Shown: positions 49,696-58,948, numbered from the stretch's first letter. The stretch: DNA of 64,000 nt from Streptomyces sp. NBC_00878 (GCF_026341515.1 NZ_JAPEOK010000001.1:1364001-1428000); one strand, 5' to 3'. Made by a program: numbers and translations. Notes: generated from the sequence alone by a model not told the origin.

Positions 49696-50649
49696 CTACG
49701 CCTTTCTCTTACCTGGCCAGGAACCGCGTGTCGGCGCGGCGATCTTGGCTTGGATCGCGCCCATCAGCTGGACCTCGAGCAGGACCTCGTCGCCGGGCGC
49801 GAGCCACGGGTAGTCGTCAGAGCCATGCCGCAGCGAGAGCTCGAGGACGCAGCCGCCCTGGCACGTCCCGCTGCCGATCAGCGAGCCGGCCTCGACCACT
49901 GAGTTCCAGGATGAGTAGGAGATCAGCTCCTCGAACGACCAGTACGCAGATGACCACTTGTCGTTGCCGTACTGCCTTCCGTTAACGGTCGACGTCATCA
50001 GCAGGTCGTAGCCGTTGCCCATGCTGCGGCCGGCCAACTCGTCCGGCGTGACGAAGACCGGGCCGAGGGATGAGGCGAAGTCCTTGCCCTTGAACGGGCC
50101 GAGCAGGCCGTCCATTTCGCGGAACTGCAGGTCGCGCGCCGACCAGTCACAGAGGATGAGATAACCGGCGATGTGGTGGCCGGCCTCCGAGGTGCTCACC
50201 GAGCGGGCCTCGCGGCCGACAATCGCCCCGATCTCCAGTTCGAAGTCGAGCATCGCCGTGTCGCCGGGGCTCTCCACCGGGTCGCGCGGTCCGTGCAGGC
50301 TGGCGACGTTGCTGAAATAGCCGATCGGCTGCTGGTACCAGACCTCCGGCCCGCGGGTAAGCCCGTTGCTCCGCCAGGCCGGCAGGACATGCTCCTCGAA
50401 AATCATGAAATCGCGCATGGAGACAGGGTCGACCGGCGCGCGCAACTGCAGCGCCGCGGCGTCGCAGACCTCGGCCGGGTCGGCATCGATCGCCTCGGCG
50501 AGGGCGTGCAGCGCCGTGCCGTCGTCGCCGAAGTACGGCTCGATCCGCGACTCCTGCCGCGCGAGCGCGACACTGCCGTCAGCACGCAGCACGCCGATTC
50601 GGTCGCCCGCTGTAGTCCGCGCCTTGATGAATCTCGTCATGTCTCTCAT
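49696..50649 (-). CDS. Fumarylacetoacetate hydrolase-family protein (second)
   Basis: The 317-residue protein is closer to true fumarylacetoacetases: YFSNVASLHGPRDPVESP, LDFELEIGAIVGREARSV, IAGYLILCDWSARDLQFREM, FASSLGPVFVTPDEL and GSGTCQGGCVLELSLRHG. It probably hydrolyses a fumaryl- or maleylpyruvate-type product. It differs strongly from the first FAH protein (41953), so the two handle different substrates. The start is uncertain between ATG at 50649 and ATG at 50640; neither has a strong ribosome site. Confidence 0.87.
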   Translation of the reverse strand: MRDMTRFIKARTTAGDRIGVLRADGSVALARQESRIEPYFGDDGTALHALAEAIDADPAEVCDAAALQLRAPVDPVSMRDFMIFEEHVLPAWRSNGLTRGPEVWYQQPIGYFSNVASLHGPRDPVESPGDTAMLDFELEIGAIVGREARSVSTSEAGHHIAGYLILCDWSARDLQFREMDGLLGPFKGKDFASSLGPVFVTPDELAGRSMGNGYDLLMTSTVNGRQYGNDKWSSAYWSFEELISYSSWNSVVEAGSLIGSGTCQGGCVLELSLRHGSDDYPWLAPGDEVLLEVQLMGAIQAKIAAPTRGSWPGKRKA

Positions 50650-50754
50650 TTCAGTATGGGTTTCGGGCTTACTTGGGCCGATCCGACCGCACCCGGCGAC
50701 TTCCGTGTTCCGGGGGTCGCGTCCGGGGCGACGCTCGCAGGCATGGACAGCGTG

Positions 50755-50772
50755 CCCGGACACGGGTCCGGG
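50755..50772. terminator. CCCGGAC/GTCCGGG hairpin downstream of the importer operon
   Basis: This perfect 7-bp inverted repeat with a 4-base loop lies ~90 bases past the end of the permease gene and upstream of the FAH gene on the same strand. The most likely role is terminating the importer transcript. It also fits the GGAC-N4-GTCC pattern seen near 1874, which is probably coincidental here. Confidence 0.4.
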
Positions 50773-50862
50773 GATCGGGAGTTCGAGGATGGCTCGTAGT
50801 TCCAGGCGTACGTCCGGCCGAACGGTCGAATGGGGACTGGACGCTGAAGGCCACGACAGGGC

Positions 50863-51951
50863 CTAGGAGGTCTTCGCGCGCGCCCGGACGAGGGACGCCA
50901 CCGTCACGGCGAGGAGGAGACCGACGCCGTAGAAGGCGTCCTGCACCCAGCCGGAGTAGCCGAGCAGTTGCAGGCCGAGGATGCCCGTCTCAAGGAAGTA
51001 GACACCGAAGAACGTCCCTATGGGGTTGAACTGCCCGGGACGGACGATCGCCGTGCTGAGGAAGACGGCCGCGAGCGCGGGCAGCAGGTAGGTGGCGGAG
51101 GCGGTCGGGTCGAAGCCGCCCACCGTGGCGACGAGGATGATCCCGGCCATTCCGGCGATCAGGCTCGCGACCACATAGCCGCCCGCCCGGATGCGATCGA
51201 CGCTGATGCCGGCGAGCCGGGCGACCTCTCGGTTGGCGCCAACGAACGTGATGTGCCGACCGATTGGTGTCCAGCTCAGCACGTACGCGAAGCCCAGGCA
51301 CAGCGCGAGCCCGTAGAAGAACGACAGCGGCAGGCCGAGCAGGTTGTGCTCGGCGAACTCCGAGAACCCGTGGCTCGACACGGACACGATCGTGGAGGAC
51401 GAGATCAACTCGGCGATGCCAAGGAACAGGCTGGCCGTGCCGAGCGTGCAGATCAGCGACGGGACGCCGACGACGACAACGAAAAAGGCGTTGATCAGCC
51501 CGCAGCTGACCGCGGCGAGCAGCGCTATCACGCAGGCCAACCACAGGGACACATCGTGCAGCGTCACGAGCACCGGAATGATCGTCGCGGACAGCCCCAT
51601 CGAACTCGCGGACGACAGGTCGAACTCGCCGATGACGAACGTACACAACGCGGCGACCGCGAGGAACAGCAGTGCTGACTGCGAGCCGAAGATCGCCTGC
51701 GCGGTGGACGTGCCGAGGAACTTGCCCGGCATGACTCCGCCGTAGACGGCCGCCATCACCAGCCATACGCCGAGGAGCGCGTACCGGGCGGCGAACGCGT
51801 CCAGCACACCCCGCAACGAGCGGCTGCGACTGCCGCCTGACGCCACGTCCGGCACTGTCACCGTCGTGTTCGGTTCCGGCATCCGGTCTTCCTCGTCCGT
51901 GTCGACCTCGCCTCCGGACGCCAGATCCTCGCTCTTGTCGAACACCGTCAT
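50863..51951 (-). CDS. Ribose-type ABC importer permease
   Basis: The 362-residue membrane protein of the RbsC/branched-chain group has about ten helices. Family segments are CTFVIGEFDLSSASSMGLSATIIPVL and GLPLSFFYGLALCLGFAYVLSWTPIGRHITFVGANREVARLAGISVDRIRAGGYVVASL. The latter contains the conserved G-x-N-x-x-A-A/R-x-x-x-G-I coupling loop. A hydrophilic N-terminal extension of ~45 residues rich in Asp/Glu/Ser precedes helix 1. The ATG overlaps the ATPase stop (ATGA). Confidence 0.9.
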   Translation of the reverse strand: MTVFDKSEDLASGGEVDTDEEDRMPEPNTTVTVPDVASGGSRSRSLRGVLDAFAARYALLGVWLVMAAVYGGVMPGKFLGTSTAQAIFGSQSALLFLAVAALCTFVIGEFDLSSASSMGLSATIIPVLVTLHDVSLWLACVIALLAAVSCGLINAFFVVVVGVPSLICTLGTASLFLGIAELISSSTIVSVSSHGFSEFAEHNLLGLPLSFFYGLALCLGFAYVLSWTPIGRHITFVGANREVARLAGISVDRIRAGGYVVASLIAGMAGIILVATVGGFDPTASATYLLPALAAVFLSTAIVRPGQFNPIGTFFGVYFLETGILGLQLLGYSGWVQDAFYGVGLLLAVTVASLVRARAKTS

Positions 51952-53486
51952 GCTGGCTCCCCTATGGACTTCTCGGCTGCTGCGTAGATCTGCTCGATGA
52001 GCACGTCGGCGCTTGAGCAGTCGGCGACGACGGTGCCGCCACCGGACCGGTAGATGAGGACGCGGTCGCAGGCTTCGACCAGGATTTCCGGCTCGCTGCT
52101 GACCAGCACCACGGCCATGCCCGACTCGGCCGCACGGCGCAGCGCGCGCAGGATGTCCTGCCGGGCGCCGACGTCCACCGCCTGCGTCGGCTCGTGCAGG
52201 ACGAGGGCGGCGGGCGCGGTGGCCAGCCACTTCGCGAGCAGCACCTTCTGCTGGTTGCCGCCGCTCAAATGCTTGATCGTCATCGTCGGCGCGTTCGGCC
52301 GGATACCCAACGTGTCGATCGCCTTCTCCGCTGCCTGGCGCTGCCACGTGCGGGCGACGAACCACGGCCGTCCGCGTGCCTTCAGCAGCGGCAGGCTGAT
52401 GTTGTCGCGGAGGTTCAGGTCGAACGCCAAGCCGTCGCGGTCGCGCCGCTCGGGCACGAGTACGATGCCGGCGCGCAGGCAGCCGATCACGTTGGCATGG
52501 CGCAGGTCGGCGAGGCCCTGCGGCGTGACGACCTTGCCGGCGATCGCCCGCTGCGCTCCGGCGAGCAGGTACGGCAGCTCCTCGTACCCGTTGCCGGGCA
52601 GGCCGGTGATACCGAGGATCTCGCCGTCGTGCACGTCGAAATCCACACCCTCGACCCGCTTGCCGCGCACTCCGCGCACATGGACGGTCGGGCGCCCGGC
52701 GGGTTCGCGAGCGGGTGGCCGCGACGGGCCGGCCACCGGCGCACTGCCCAGCATCCGCCGCGCGATCCCGTGCTCGCTCAGGTGGCTGGTGTTCAACCCG
52801 TCGCCGGTGACCTTGCCGTCGCGCAGGATCGTGAGCCGGTCGCACACCGCCACCAGCTCGCTGAGGCTGTGGCTGATCAGCAGGGCGGCGCTGCCCTGTG
52901 AGGCGATTCGCCGCAGCATCTGGTGGATGCGGGTGAGGTCGTCACCGCTGAGCGCGCGGGTCGACTCGTCCAGGATGATCAGGCCCGCACCAGCCGCGTG
53001 GTCGCGCATCGCGCGGGCGATCGCGATCTCCGCCCGCTCCGGCGCGCTCAGCGTGCCGACCACCGTGGCGGGCTCCAGCTCGATGCCGAGCCGGGCGAGC
53101 GTCCGTGCGGTGAGCCGATCACGCTCGATGCGGTCGATGCGGCCGAGGCGCGTGGGGAACCCGCCGACGCAGACGTTCTCGGCCACGGTCAGCTGGTCGA
53201 GCAGGCCGAGGTCCTGGTGGACGACACCGACGCCGGCCGCGCGGACCTCGCGCCAGCGCACCGGCAGCCGCACTGGGCGTCCGTCGACGTGGTACTGGGC
53301 ACCGGGATCCGGCGAGTACACGCCGGTGAGGATCTTGATGAGCGTGGACTTGCCGGAGCCGTTCTGTCCGGCGAGGCCATGGACCTCACCGGGCCGAACG
53401 GACAGGTTCACGTCGTCGAGCACACGCACAGTCCGGAATGTCTTGGACAGCGAGTGGATCTCGAGACGGGCCTGGTCGGGGGACAT
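51948..53486 (-). CDS. Ribose-type ABC importer ATPase (duplicated cassette)
   Basis: The 512-residue RbsA-like protein has two fused ATP-binding cassettes. The first has the intact Walker A GLAGQNGSGKST. The second has a degenerate Walker A region (GITGLPGNGYEELPYLLAG) but an intact signature (IKHLSGGNQQKVLLAKWLA), as usual in this family. The ATG directly follows the TAG of the binding-protein gene, with GGGGAG upstream. Together with the flanking genes it forms a complete sugar-type (CUT2) importer. Confidence 0.92.
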   Translation of the reverse strand: MSPDQARLEIHSLSKTFRTVRVLDDVNLSVRPGEVHGLAGQNGSGKSTLIKILTGVYSPDPGAQYHVDGRPVRLPVRWREVRAAGVGVVHQDLGLLDQLTVAENVCVGGFPTRLGRIDRIERDRLTARTLARLGIELEPATVVGTLSAPERAEIAIARAMRDHAAGAGLIILDESTRALSGDDLTRIHQMLRRIASQGSAALLISHSLSELVAVCDRLTILRDGKVTGDGLNTSHLSEHGIARRMLGSAPVAGPSRPPAREPAGRPTVHVRGVRGKRVEGVDFDVHDGEILGITGLPGNGYEELPYLLAGAQRAIAGKVVTPQGLADLRHANVIGCLRAGIVLVPERRDRDGLAFDLNLRDNISLPLLKARGRPWFVARTWQRQAAEKAIDTLGIRPNAPTMTIKHLSGGNQQKVLLAKWLATAPAALVLHEPTQAVDVGARQDILRALRRAAESGMAVVLVSSEPEILVEACDRVLIYRSGGGTVVADCSSADVLIEQIYAAAEKSIGEPA

Positions 53487-54677
53487 CTACTTGACTCCCC
53501 ACGCGCTCAGGAAGGTGTTCTCGAAGGTGTCCTGCCCGTACCACTGGTTCGTGGCGTACGCGGCCGGGGTCAGCGAGAGGTCGCCGACGTTGTCCTTGTT
53601 GAAGACCCGGACGATTCCCGGGCCCTCGTCGGGCTTCTGGCCGACCATCATCCGGATGATGCCGTCGGCGAACTGCCAGCCGAAGTAGACCGGGCTGGTC
53701 CCGACGTCGTTGAACTGCACCTGGCCGGCCTTGATCCGCTGCAGCGCGGCGAGGTCGCCGTTGGCGGAGGAGATCTTCACCTTGTTCGTGAACCCGGCGG
53801 CCTGGATGCCGGTGAGCGCGCCCGGTACGCCGGTATCGACGGAGGTGACGACGTAGTCGGTGTCGGGATGGCTGATCAGCGCGGAACTCACCTGCGAGGG
53901 GAGGCGCTTGAGGCTGGCGGTGTTGTAGTCGATCTCGGTGAAACGGCAGTCGGGGCAGTTGTCGGCGAAGAACTGCTTGGCATACGCGGCCATGGCCTTC
54001 GTCTGCGGCGAGTCGGTCACACCGATGTACAGCACCTTCGCCTTGCCGCCGCTGTCGACGATCACCGCCTCGCTGCTCAGCTTCTGCAGCACGTTGATCG
54101 TCGGGGTGGTGTCGTAGAACGCGAGTTCGGGGGAGTTCGTCTTGCCTCTGCTCGGCTGCGCACCGGCGATGAGCACCGGGATGTTTTGCGCGACGAGGTT
54201 GTCGAACGCGTTGGGGATGAGCGCGTAATCGATATAGCCGGTGACGACGCCGTCGGCGCCACGCGACGCCGCCTCGTTCAGGCAGGACGCCATCGTGGTG
54301 GGCAGGAACTCTCCGTCACACATGTGGAACGTGATGCCGAGCTTGTCGAACGCGGCCTTGATGCCGTCGCCGAAGGTGTTGAGGATGGGCGCCGTCGCAC
54401 CGACCGGGACGTACCAGATCGTCTTCCCGCGGAGTTTCTCGACGCCGCTGACCTGCTTCTGCGCCGGGTAGGAGGAGACCATCCCGGTGTGCTTGGCGAT
54501 CTCCGCCTTCATCTCGTCGATGGTCAGGCCGTGGGCGTCGCTCGTCCCCCCGGGTCTGTCGCTGCCCTGCTTGGCGTCGCTGCTGCTACAGCCGCTCAGC
54601 ATCAGGGCCATCGCCGCGGCGCCGGCGAGCAGGAGTATTCGCAGCCGCCGAAGCGAGTGGGATCGGGTGTCCATCAT
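53487..54677 (-). CDS. Ribose-type ABC importer binding lipoprotein
   Basis: The 396-residue lipoprotein has signal peptide and lipobox LMLSGC. A type-1 periplasmic binding domain follows: KTIWYVPVGATAPILNTFGDGIKAAFDKLGITFHMCDGEF, GADGVVTGYIDYALIPNAF and the usual C-terminal VFNKDNVGDLSLTP. CUT2 importers take sugars, but members near aromatic genes are also known for other ligands, so the ligand is open. GGAGG lies six bases before the ATG at 54677; an ATG at 54683 is too close to it. It is the first gene of the importer operon. Confidence 0.9.
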   Translation of the reverse strand: MMDTRSHSLRRLRILLLAGAAAMALMLSGCSSSDAKQGSDRPGGTSDAHGLTIDEMKAEIAKHTGMVSSYPAQKQVSGVEKLRGKTIWYVPVGATAPILNTFGDGIKAAFDKLGITFHMCDGEFLPTTMASCLNEAASRGADGVVTGYIDYALIPNAFDNLVAQNIPVLIAGAQPSRGKTNSPELAFYDTTPTINVLQKLSSEAVIVDSGGKAKVLYIGVTDSPQTKAMAAYAKQFFADNCPDCRFTEIDYNTASLKRLPSQVSSALISHPDTDYVVTSVDTGVPGALTGIQAAGFTNKVKISSANGDLAALQRIKAGQVQFNDVGTSPVYFGWQFADGIIRMMVGQKPDEGPGIVRVFNKDNVGDLSLTPAAYATNQWYGQDTFENTFLSAWGVK

Positions 54678-55362
54678 TCTCATCCTCCGGGGGGCGGGTG
54701 GTGCGCGCCGTCGGACACGTGCCCGTGACCATGGAGCCGGCGCTGATGATCGTTTCTGACCTCTACTGTCGTCAATAGACTGTGGAAAACCACTGAGAGA
54801 TTGTCAATGATTCTTGCATACAAATTCGTTTCTGTTTTTCATAGTCGTCAGAATCGCGATCGATCGATCCGACCGGACCTGCGGCCTCGTCCGGAGCTTT
54901 GGTGAGGAGAGTGGACGCATGCCAGAACCGGCCGCCCCGCACAGCCTGAGCAGGCCACCTTCACTACGCGTGCTGATCGAAGGTGCCGCGTGACGCCGTC
55001 ACGCACGCGGACGCGGACGTGGAGTACAGCGCGGGGGTACTCGCGAGCCGCCACCGCCTGTCCCACAGGCCGATGCCGGCGGGCGGGACGGACCCACAGC
55101 AGAGCGACCGCACCTGTCGAGCATTACGGCGAACTCACGCCGACTCGGTGTTCCGCGACCGCGACGACCCGGATGCGATGGCGGTGGCCGCGGCGACCGA
55201 CGTGGGTCCCGCGGTGCGTCTGACGTGGGAATTCAGTGCCGCGGCAGGCAATGTTCGCCCGTCAAGGAGCGGCGTCCGGTGCGTGCTCCCGGCGTGCCGG
55301 CCGGAAGCCCTCGTACGTCGCGGCGGGGCAGGCCCTTCGCCGACCGCGGTCCGAGGACGCGC
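54678..55362. other. Importer promoter region and gene-free stretch
   Basis: About 685 bases without a supportable gene. 54760-54850 is strikingly AT-rich for this DNA. It contains GTGGAAAACCAC (54782-54793, inverted repeat), TTGACA on the minus strand (from TGTCAA at 54803-54808) and ATTCTTGCATACAAAT. These are likely promoter and operator elements of the importer operon on the minus strand. The right half has open frames on both strands but nothing recognisable. Confidence 0.45.
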
Positions 55363-56061
55363 TCAGTCCCGCGTGTGCGGCACGGTCACCGCGGTCGCAA
55401 GGAGGCCCCGGCGCACCGTCCAGCGCCCGTCGAAGTGACCGATCCGACGGCCGTCCACCACCGGTCCGGGCACGAGGAGTTCGGCGCGGAAGCCGCCGGA
55501 CGTGGTGGCTCCGGGATCCATGAAGATGTCGATGTCCGCTTCGGTGAAGTCGAGCCACTTCCCGGTGAGGGGGAACCACGCCTTGTAGACCGACTCCTTG
55601 GCGCTGAACAGGAGCCGGTCCCAGTGGACGCCGGGGTGCTGCCCGGCGAGGCCGTGCAGCCGCCGGTTCTCGTCGGGCAGCGCCACGGACGGCAGCACGT
55701 TCTCCGGGAGCGGCAGATGGGGTTCCGCGTCGATGCCGAGCGAGGCCAGGTCGGTCTCGCGGGCCAGCGCCGCGGCGCCGTAGCCCTCGCAGTGCGTCAT
55801 GCTGCCGATCAGCCCGGCGGGCCACTGCGGGGCGCCCCGCTCACCGGGCAGCACAGCCTGCGGGGCCACGCCGAGCTTCTCCATGGCGTGCCGGGCGCAG
55901 CCGCGTACGACGGTGAACTCGCGGCGCCGTTTCTCGACGGCGCGTGCGATCAGTGCCTGTTCCTCGGGATAGAGCTCGGGGTACGGCGTCGTGCCTCCGG
56001 GCCGCTCGTCACCGTGTGCCTCCACGGCCACGACCGACTCCGGGAGCAGTTCCTCGATCAC
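55363..56061 (-). CDS. 4'-phosphopantetheinyl transferase (EntD/Sfp type)
   Basis: The 232-residue enzyme transfers phosphopantetheine from CoA to a serine of carrier proteins. The core motifs are SLGIDAEPHLPLPENV (Asp111 and Glu113 bind magnesium) and LFSAKESVYKAWFPLTGKWLDF (152-171). The N-terminal segment KRRREFTVVRGCARHAMEKLG is the usual substrate-binding part. The GTG at 56061 follows GGAGG at good spacing and lies inside the end of the phosphatase gene. With an acyl carrier protein 1.8 kb away, it is the natural activator for that pathway. Confidence 0.92.
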   Translation of the reverse strand: MIEELLPESVVAVEAHGDERPGGTTPYPELYPEEQALIARAVEKRRREFTVVRGCARHAMEKLGVAPQAVLPGERGAPQWPAGLIGSMTHCEGYGAAALARETDLASLGIDAEPHLPLPENVLPSVALPDENRRLHGLAGQHPGVHWDRLLFSAKESVYKAWFPLTGKWLDFTEADIDIFMDPGATTSGGFRAELLVPGPVVDGRRIGHFDGRWTVRRGLLATAVTVPHTRD

Positions 56062-56917
56062 CGGATCCGACCTCCATCGGCAGAATGCGGCGCAGCTTGC
56101 CCGGTGGTTCCGAGCGCTTGCGCCATTCACGGGGGTAGCCCACCGACACCTCTTCGAAGCGGACGCCGTCGAGCCAGGTGGTGCGGGGAATGTGCAGGTG
56201 TCCGTAGACCATGGCGGAGACGCGGTAGGTGCGGTGCCAGTCCGCGGTGAGCCGGGTGCCGCACCACATGGCGAACTCGGGGTACCAGAGGATCTCCGTC
56301 GGGTGCCGGTCCAGCGGGTAGTGGTTGACCAGGACCGTGGGCAGCTCGGCGGGGATCTCCGCGAGCCTGCGCTCGGTCTCGGCCACCCGGGCCCGGCACC
56401 AGGCCTCACGGCTCGGGTACGGGTCGGGGTGCAGGAAGTGCTCGTCGGTGCAGACGACGCCGGTCCCGTGGGCGTACTCGAGCCCCTCTTCCTTGGTCGC
56501 GCAGCCCGCGGGCAGGAACGAGTAGTCGTAGAGGAGGAACAGCGGTGCGACGGCGACCGGTCCGCCGGGGCCCTCCCACACCGGGTACGGGTCCTCCGGC
56601 GTCGTCACTCCCAGCTCTCGGCAGACCTCCACGAGGTGCTCGTAGCGGGCCACGCCGCGCAGGGTGACGGCGTCCTGGGGGTGGGTCCACAGCTCGTGGT
56701 TGCCGGGTGCCCAGATCACCTTGCGGAAGCGGGAGGCGAGCGTTTCGAGGGTCCAGCGGATGTCGGCCACCGTCTCGGCGACGTCGCCGGCCACCAGCAG
56801 CCAGTCGTCGTCGGTCTCGGGGCGCATCTCCTCGACGAGGGCTCGGTTCTCGGCGTATCCGATGTGCAGGTCGCTGATGGCCAGCAGCCGGCCCCCGGAA
56901 CGGTCAGCCGTCGTCAC
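56009..56917 (-). CDS. Calcineurin-like metallophosphoesterase
   Basis: The 302-residue protein has the metallophosphoesterase signature: LLAISDLHIGYAENR, LLVAGDVAETV, VIWAPGNHELW, TVLVNHYPLD and VYGHLHIPRTTW. The substrate is not predictable; members act on nucleotides, phosphodiesters or phosphopantetheine-like compounds. The GTG at 56917 follows GGAAGG. Its last 53 bases overlap the transferase start, so the two proteins are probably made together. It is divergent from the FkbH-like operon. Confidence 0.88.
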   Translation of the reverse strand: MTTADRSGGRLLAISDLHIGYAENRALVEEMRPETDDDWLLVAGDVAETVADIRWTLETLASRFRKVIWAPGNHELWTHPQDAVTLRGVARYEHLVEVCRELGVTTPEDPYPVWEGPGGPVAVAPLFLLYDYSFLPAGCATKEEGLEYAHGTGVVCTDEHFLHPDPYPSREAWCRARVAETERRLAEIPAELPTVLVNHYPLDRHPTEILWYPEFAMWCGTRLTADWHRTYRVSAMVYGHLHIPRTTWLDGVRFEEVSVGYPREWRKRSEPPGKLRRILPMEVGSGDRGTAPGVGRGRGGTR

Positions 56918-57078
56918 CCTCGCCCCTTCCGTGGACCGGAGACGCCCCTCGGCGTGCCCGGATGGAAACACAAGAACACATGTGGCCTCCACCGTACAAG
57001 AGCGGCTTTAGCGGGCCCGCGAACGATGTGGCTCCGGCCGGTCTTTTGGGTGTGGGTGAAGAACCCCGGGGGAGAACC

Positions 57079-57858
57079 ATGACCGACGTAGTCGACAACC
57101 GCGGAGACGACAGCCCCTACGAGTGCGGGCTCGTGCGCCACGAGCTGCCCGGTGTCGCCGTCGTCCCGGTGGACGGCGAACCGGCCCTGCACATCGAGGC
57201 GTTGCTGCGCGACGGCTGGTTCGACTCCCTGGAGCTGACCCGCGAGGACGTCACGCGGGTCGCCCAGTACCGCGACGAGCTGGTCCGCAAGGACTTCCTC
57301 GACAGCTTCGACTCCCTTGAGGAGTACCTGCGTCAGCTGCGGGTCGAGGTCCGGCTCGTCGAGGCCGGTCCCGCCGAGGTGGCCCGCCTCTCCCAACTGA
57401 CCCTGCGCACCAACCAGTTCAACCAGATGACGCTGCGACTGGGGCCCGCCGAGGTGCGCGCACTCGTCGACGATCCGGCGGCACGCGTCCTCGCCGTCCG
57501 TGCCGCCGACCGCTTCGGGGACAACGGCGTCGTCGGCGCGGTGTTCACACACCAGCGCGACGACACCGTCCACATCGACAACTTCCTGCTCAGCTGCCGG
57601 GTGTTCTCCCGAGGCATCGAGCAGACCGCGCTCCACGCCGTGCTCCGGCACTCCCGCGCGCACGGCGCCCGCGCGGTGCGCGCGAGCTATCGGGCCACAC
57701 CGAAGAACACCAAGGTCAAGGACTTCTACCCGAGGAACGGCTTCGCCCCCGTCACCGATGACGGCACAACCGTGACGTACGAGCACGACCTCTTGGTCCT
57801 GCCTGTCCCGCCCGCGCACGTCCACTTCACCGAGATCCCGGGAGACGACGGCTCGTGA
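57079..57858 (+). CDS. FkbH-like protein lacking the HAD domain
   Basis: The 259-residue protein matches the C-terminal two-thirds of FkbH proteins: LLRDGWFDSLELTREDVTRVAQYRDELVRKDF, SLEEYLRQLRVEVRLVEAG, VARLSQLTLRTNQFNQMTLRL, then a GNAT-like region ending KVKDFYPRNGF. Full-length FkbH proteins start with a HAD phosphatase domain (DxDxT) that dephosphorylates glyceryl phosphate during loading on ACP. That part is absent, and the gene has its own GGGGGAG site and ATG. The protein may load another acyl group. It overlaps the ACP gene by four bases. Confidence 0.82.
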   Translation: MTDVVDNRGDDSPYECGLVRHELPGVAVVPVDGEPALHIEALLRDGWFDSLELTREDVTRVAQYRDELVRKDFLDSFDSLEEYLRQLRVEVRLVEAGPAEVARLSQLTLRTNQFNQMTLRLGPAEVRALVDDPAARVLAVRAADRFGDNGVVGAVFTHQRDDTVHIDNFLLSCRVFSRGIEQTALHAVLRHSRAHGARAVRASYRATPKNTKVKDFYPRNGFAPVTDDGTTVTYEHDLLVLPVPPAHVHFTEIPGDDGS

Positions 57859-58082
57859 ACTCCATCGACGACTTCCTCACCCTCCTCCAGGACGACCTGG
57901 GCCTGCCGGTGACCGGCGCGGACGTCGGCGCGGGACTGGACCGGGTGCCCGGCTGGGACTCGGTGCACCTGCTCTCGCTCCTCGCGCTCCTGGAGCGTAC
58001 GACCGGCCGTGCGCTCCCCCTGGCCCAGGCCCTGGAGGCCGGCAGCCTGGAGGAGATCTACACGCTGGCGGTGGCCTCGTGA
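57855..58082 (+). CDS. Acyl carrier protein
   Basis: The 75-residue carrier protein has the phosphopantetheine site Ser36 in VPGWDSVHLLSLLALLE. The D-S-V order with tryptophan before it resembles the discrete ACPs of glyceryl/methoxymalonyl and tetronate pathways rather than fatty-acid AcpP (DSL). It starts with GTG overlapping the FkbH-like stop, and its end overlaps the acyltransferase start, so the three genes form one translational unit. Confidence 0.9.
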   Translation: MNSIDDFLTLLQDDLGLPVTGADVGAGLDRVPGWDSVHLLSLLALLERTTGRALPLAQALEAGSLEEIYTLAVAS

Positions 58083-58858
58083 GGATCTCGCCCGTCGCCC
58101 GCGAGCGCCGCCACACCCTGGCCTTCCTCGACGGCATCCGGGGCTTCGCGCCGGTGTTCCTCGGTACGTCGGTCGACATGGGCAACGTACGGGAGCACCG
58201 GGCCGGGCAGCCGTCGGGGCGCCGGATCTCCACGGTCACGTACGTCCTTCATGTGGCCGCCCGGGTGCTGGCCGCGCATCCGGAGGCGAACGCCGCGCTC
58301 CGGGGCCGGTCCCGGGTCGCCCGCTACGACGCCGTGCACGGCAAGTTCACTCTCGACCGCACGCTGGGCGGGCACCGGGTGGTGCTGTCCGCCGTGCTGC
58401 CCGACCTGGAGCGGGCCGGGCTCGCCGAGATCCAGGAGCGCGTCGACCACTTCCGTGACGGTGACCCCGCGACGATGCCGGAGTTCGCCGGCGTCCGCGC
58501 CCTCCAGCGGCTGCCCGGGCCGCTGCGCACCCTCGCGTACCGTGCCGCGACCCGTCCCCTGCGCAGGCGGCCCGCGACGACGGGCACGTTCGCGGTGACC
58601 TCGCTCGGCCACCGTCCCGTGGAGGCGTTCCACTCCGTCGGCGGGACCACGATCACGCTCGGGCTCGGCGCGACCGCCGACCGGCCCGCGATCCGGGACG
58701 GGAAGGTCGTCGTCGCTCCGCTGCTGCCGCTGAGCCTCACGTTCGACCACCGGGTGATCGACGGCGCGGAGGCGGCGGACGTGCTCGCGGAGATCAAGGA
58801 GGGGCTGGAGTCCTTCAAGCCGGAGTCCGTCGAGGAGGACGGGGTCCATGAGGTCTGA
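58079..58858 (+). CDS. E2-type (2-oxoacid dehydrogenase) acyltransferase domain protein
   Basis: The 259-residue protein is a stand-alone catalytic domain of the dihydrolipoamide acyltransferase/CAT fold. The active-site motif is FDHRVIDG (His224, Asp228). It lacks the lipoyl and E1/E3-binding domains of true E2 subunits. Proteins of this kind, such as Agg4 in agglomerin-type tetronate biosynthesis, acetylate a hydroxymethyl group. Here it may move an acyl group on or off the preceding ACP. It starts with GTG overlapping the ACP stop. Confidence 0.87.
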   Translation: MRISPVARERRHTLAFLDGIRGFAPVFLGTSVDMGNVREHRAGQPSGRRISTVTYVLHVAARVLAAHPEANAALRGRSRVARYDAVHGKFTLDRTLGGHRVVLSAVLPDLERAGLAEIQERVDHFRDGDPATMPEFAGVRALQRLPGPLRTLAYRAATRPLRRRPATTGTFAVTSLGHRPVEAFHSVGGTTITLGLGATADRPAIRDGKVVVAPLLPLSLTFDHRVIDGAEAADVLAEIKEGLESFKPESVEEDGVHEV

Positions 58859-58948
58859 CCTGCCTCAGGAGCACCTACGGGTCCGTCCGGAGATTCTGTA
58901 ACACGCACGTAGCAGCGGGCAGGCTTCGGAAGCCTTATGATCGGCCCT

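Noticed and set aside
49463..49813. Plus-strand frame GRRYWAYNGRLIRAAPNTYK
   Set aside because: Unrecognised, begins in rearrangement debris and runs into the antisense of the FAH gene.
50755..50772. GGAC-N4-GTCC palindrome as another DevR/OsdR box
   Set aside because: It lies past the end of an importer operon, far from stress genes, and better fits a terminator hairpin.
54983..55438. Plus-strand open frame opposite the PPTase 3' end
   Set aside because: No family similarity or ribosome site; the second part is antisense to the PPTase gene.
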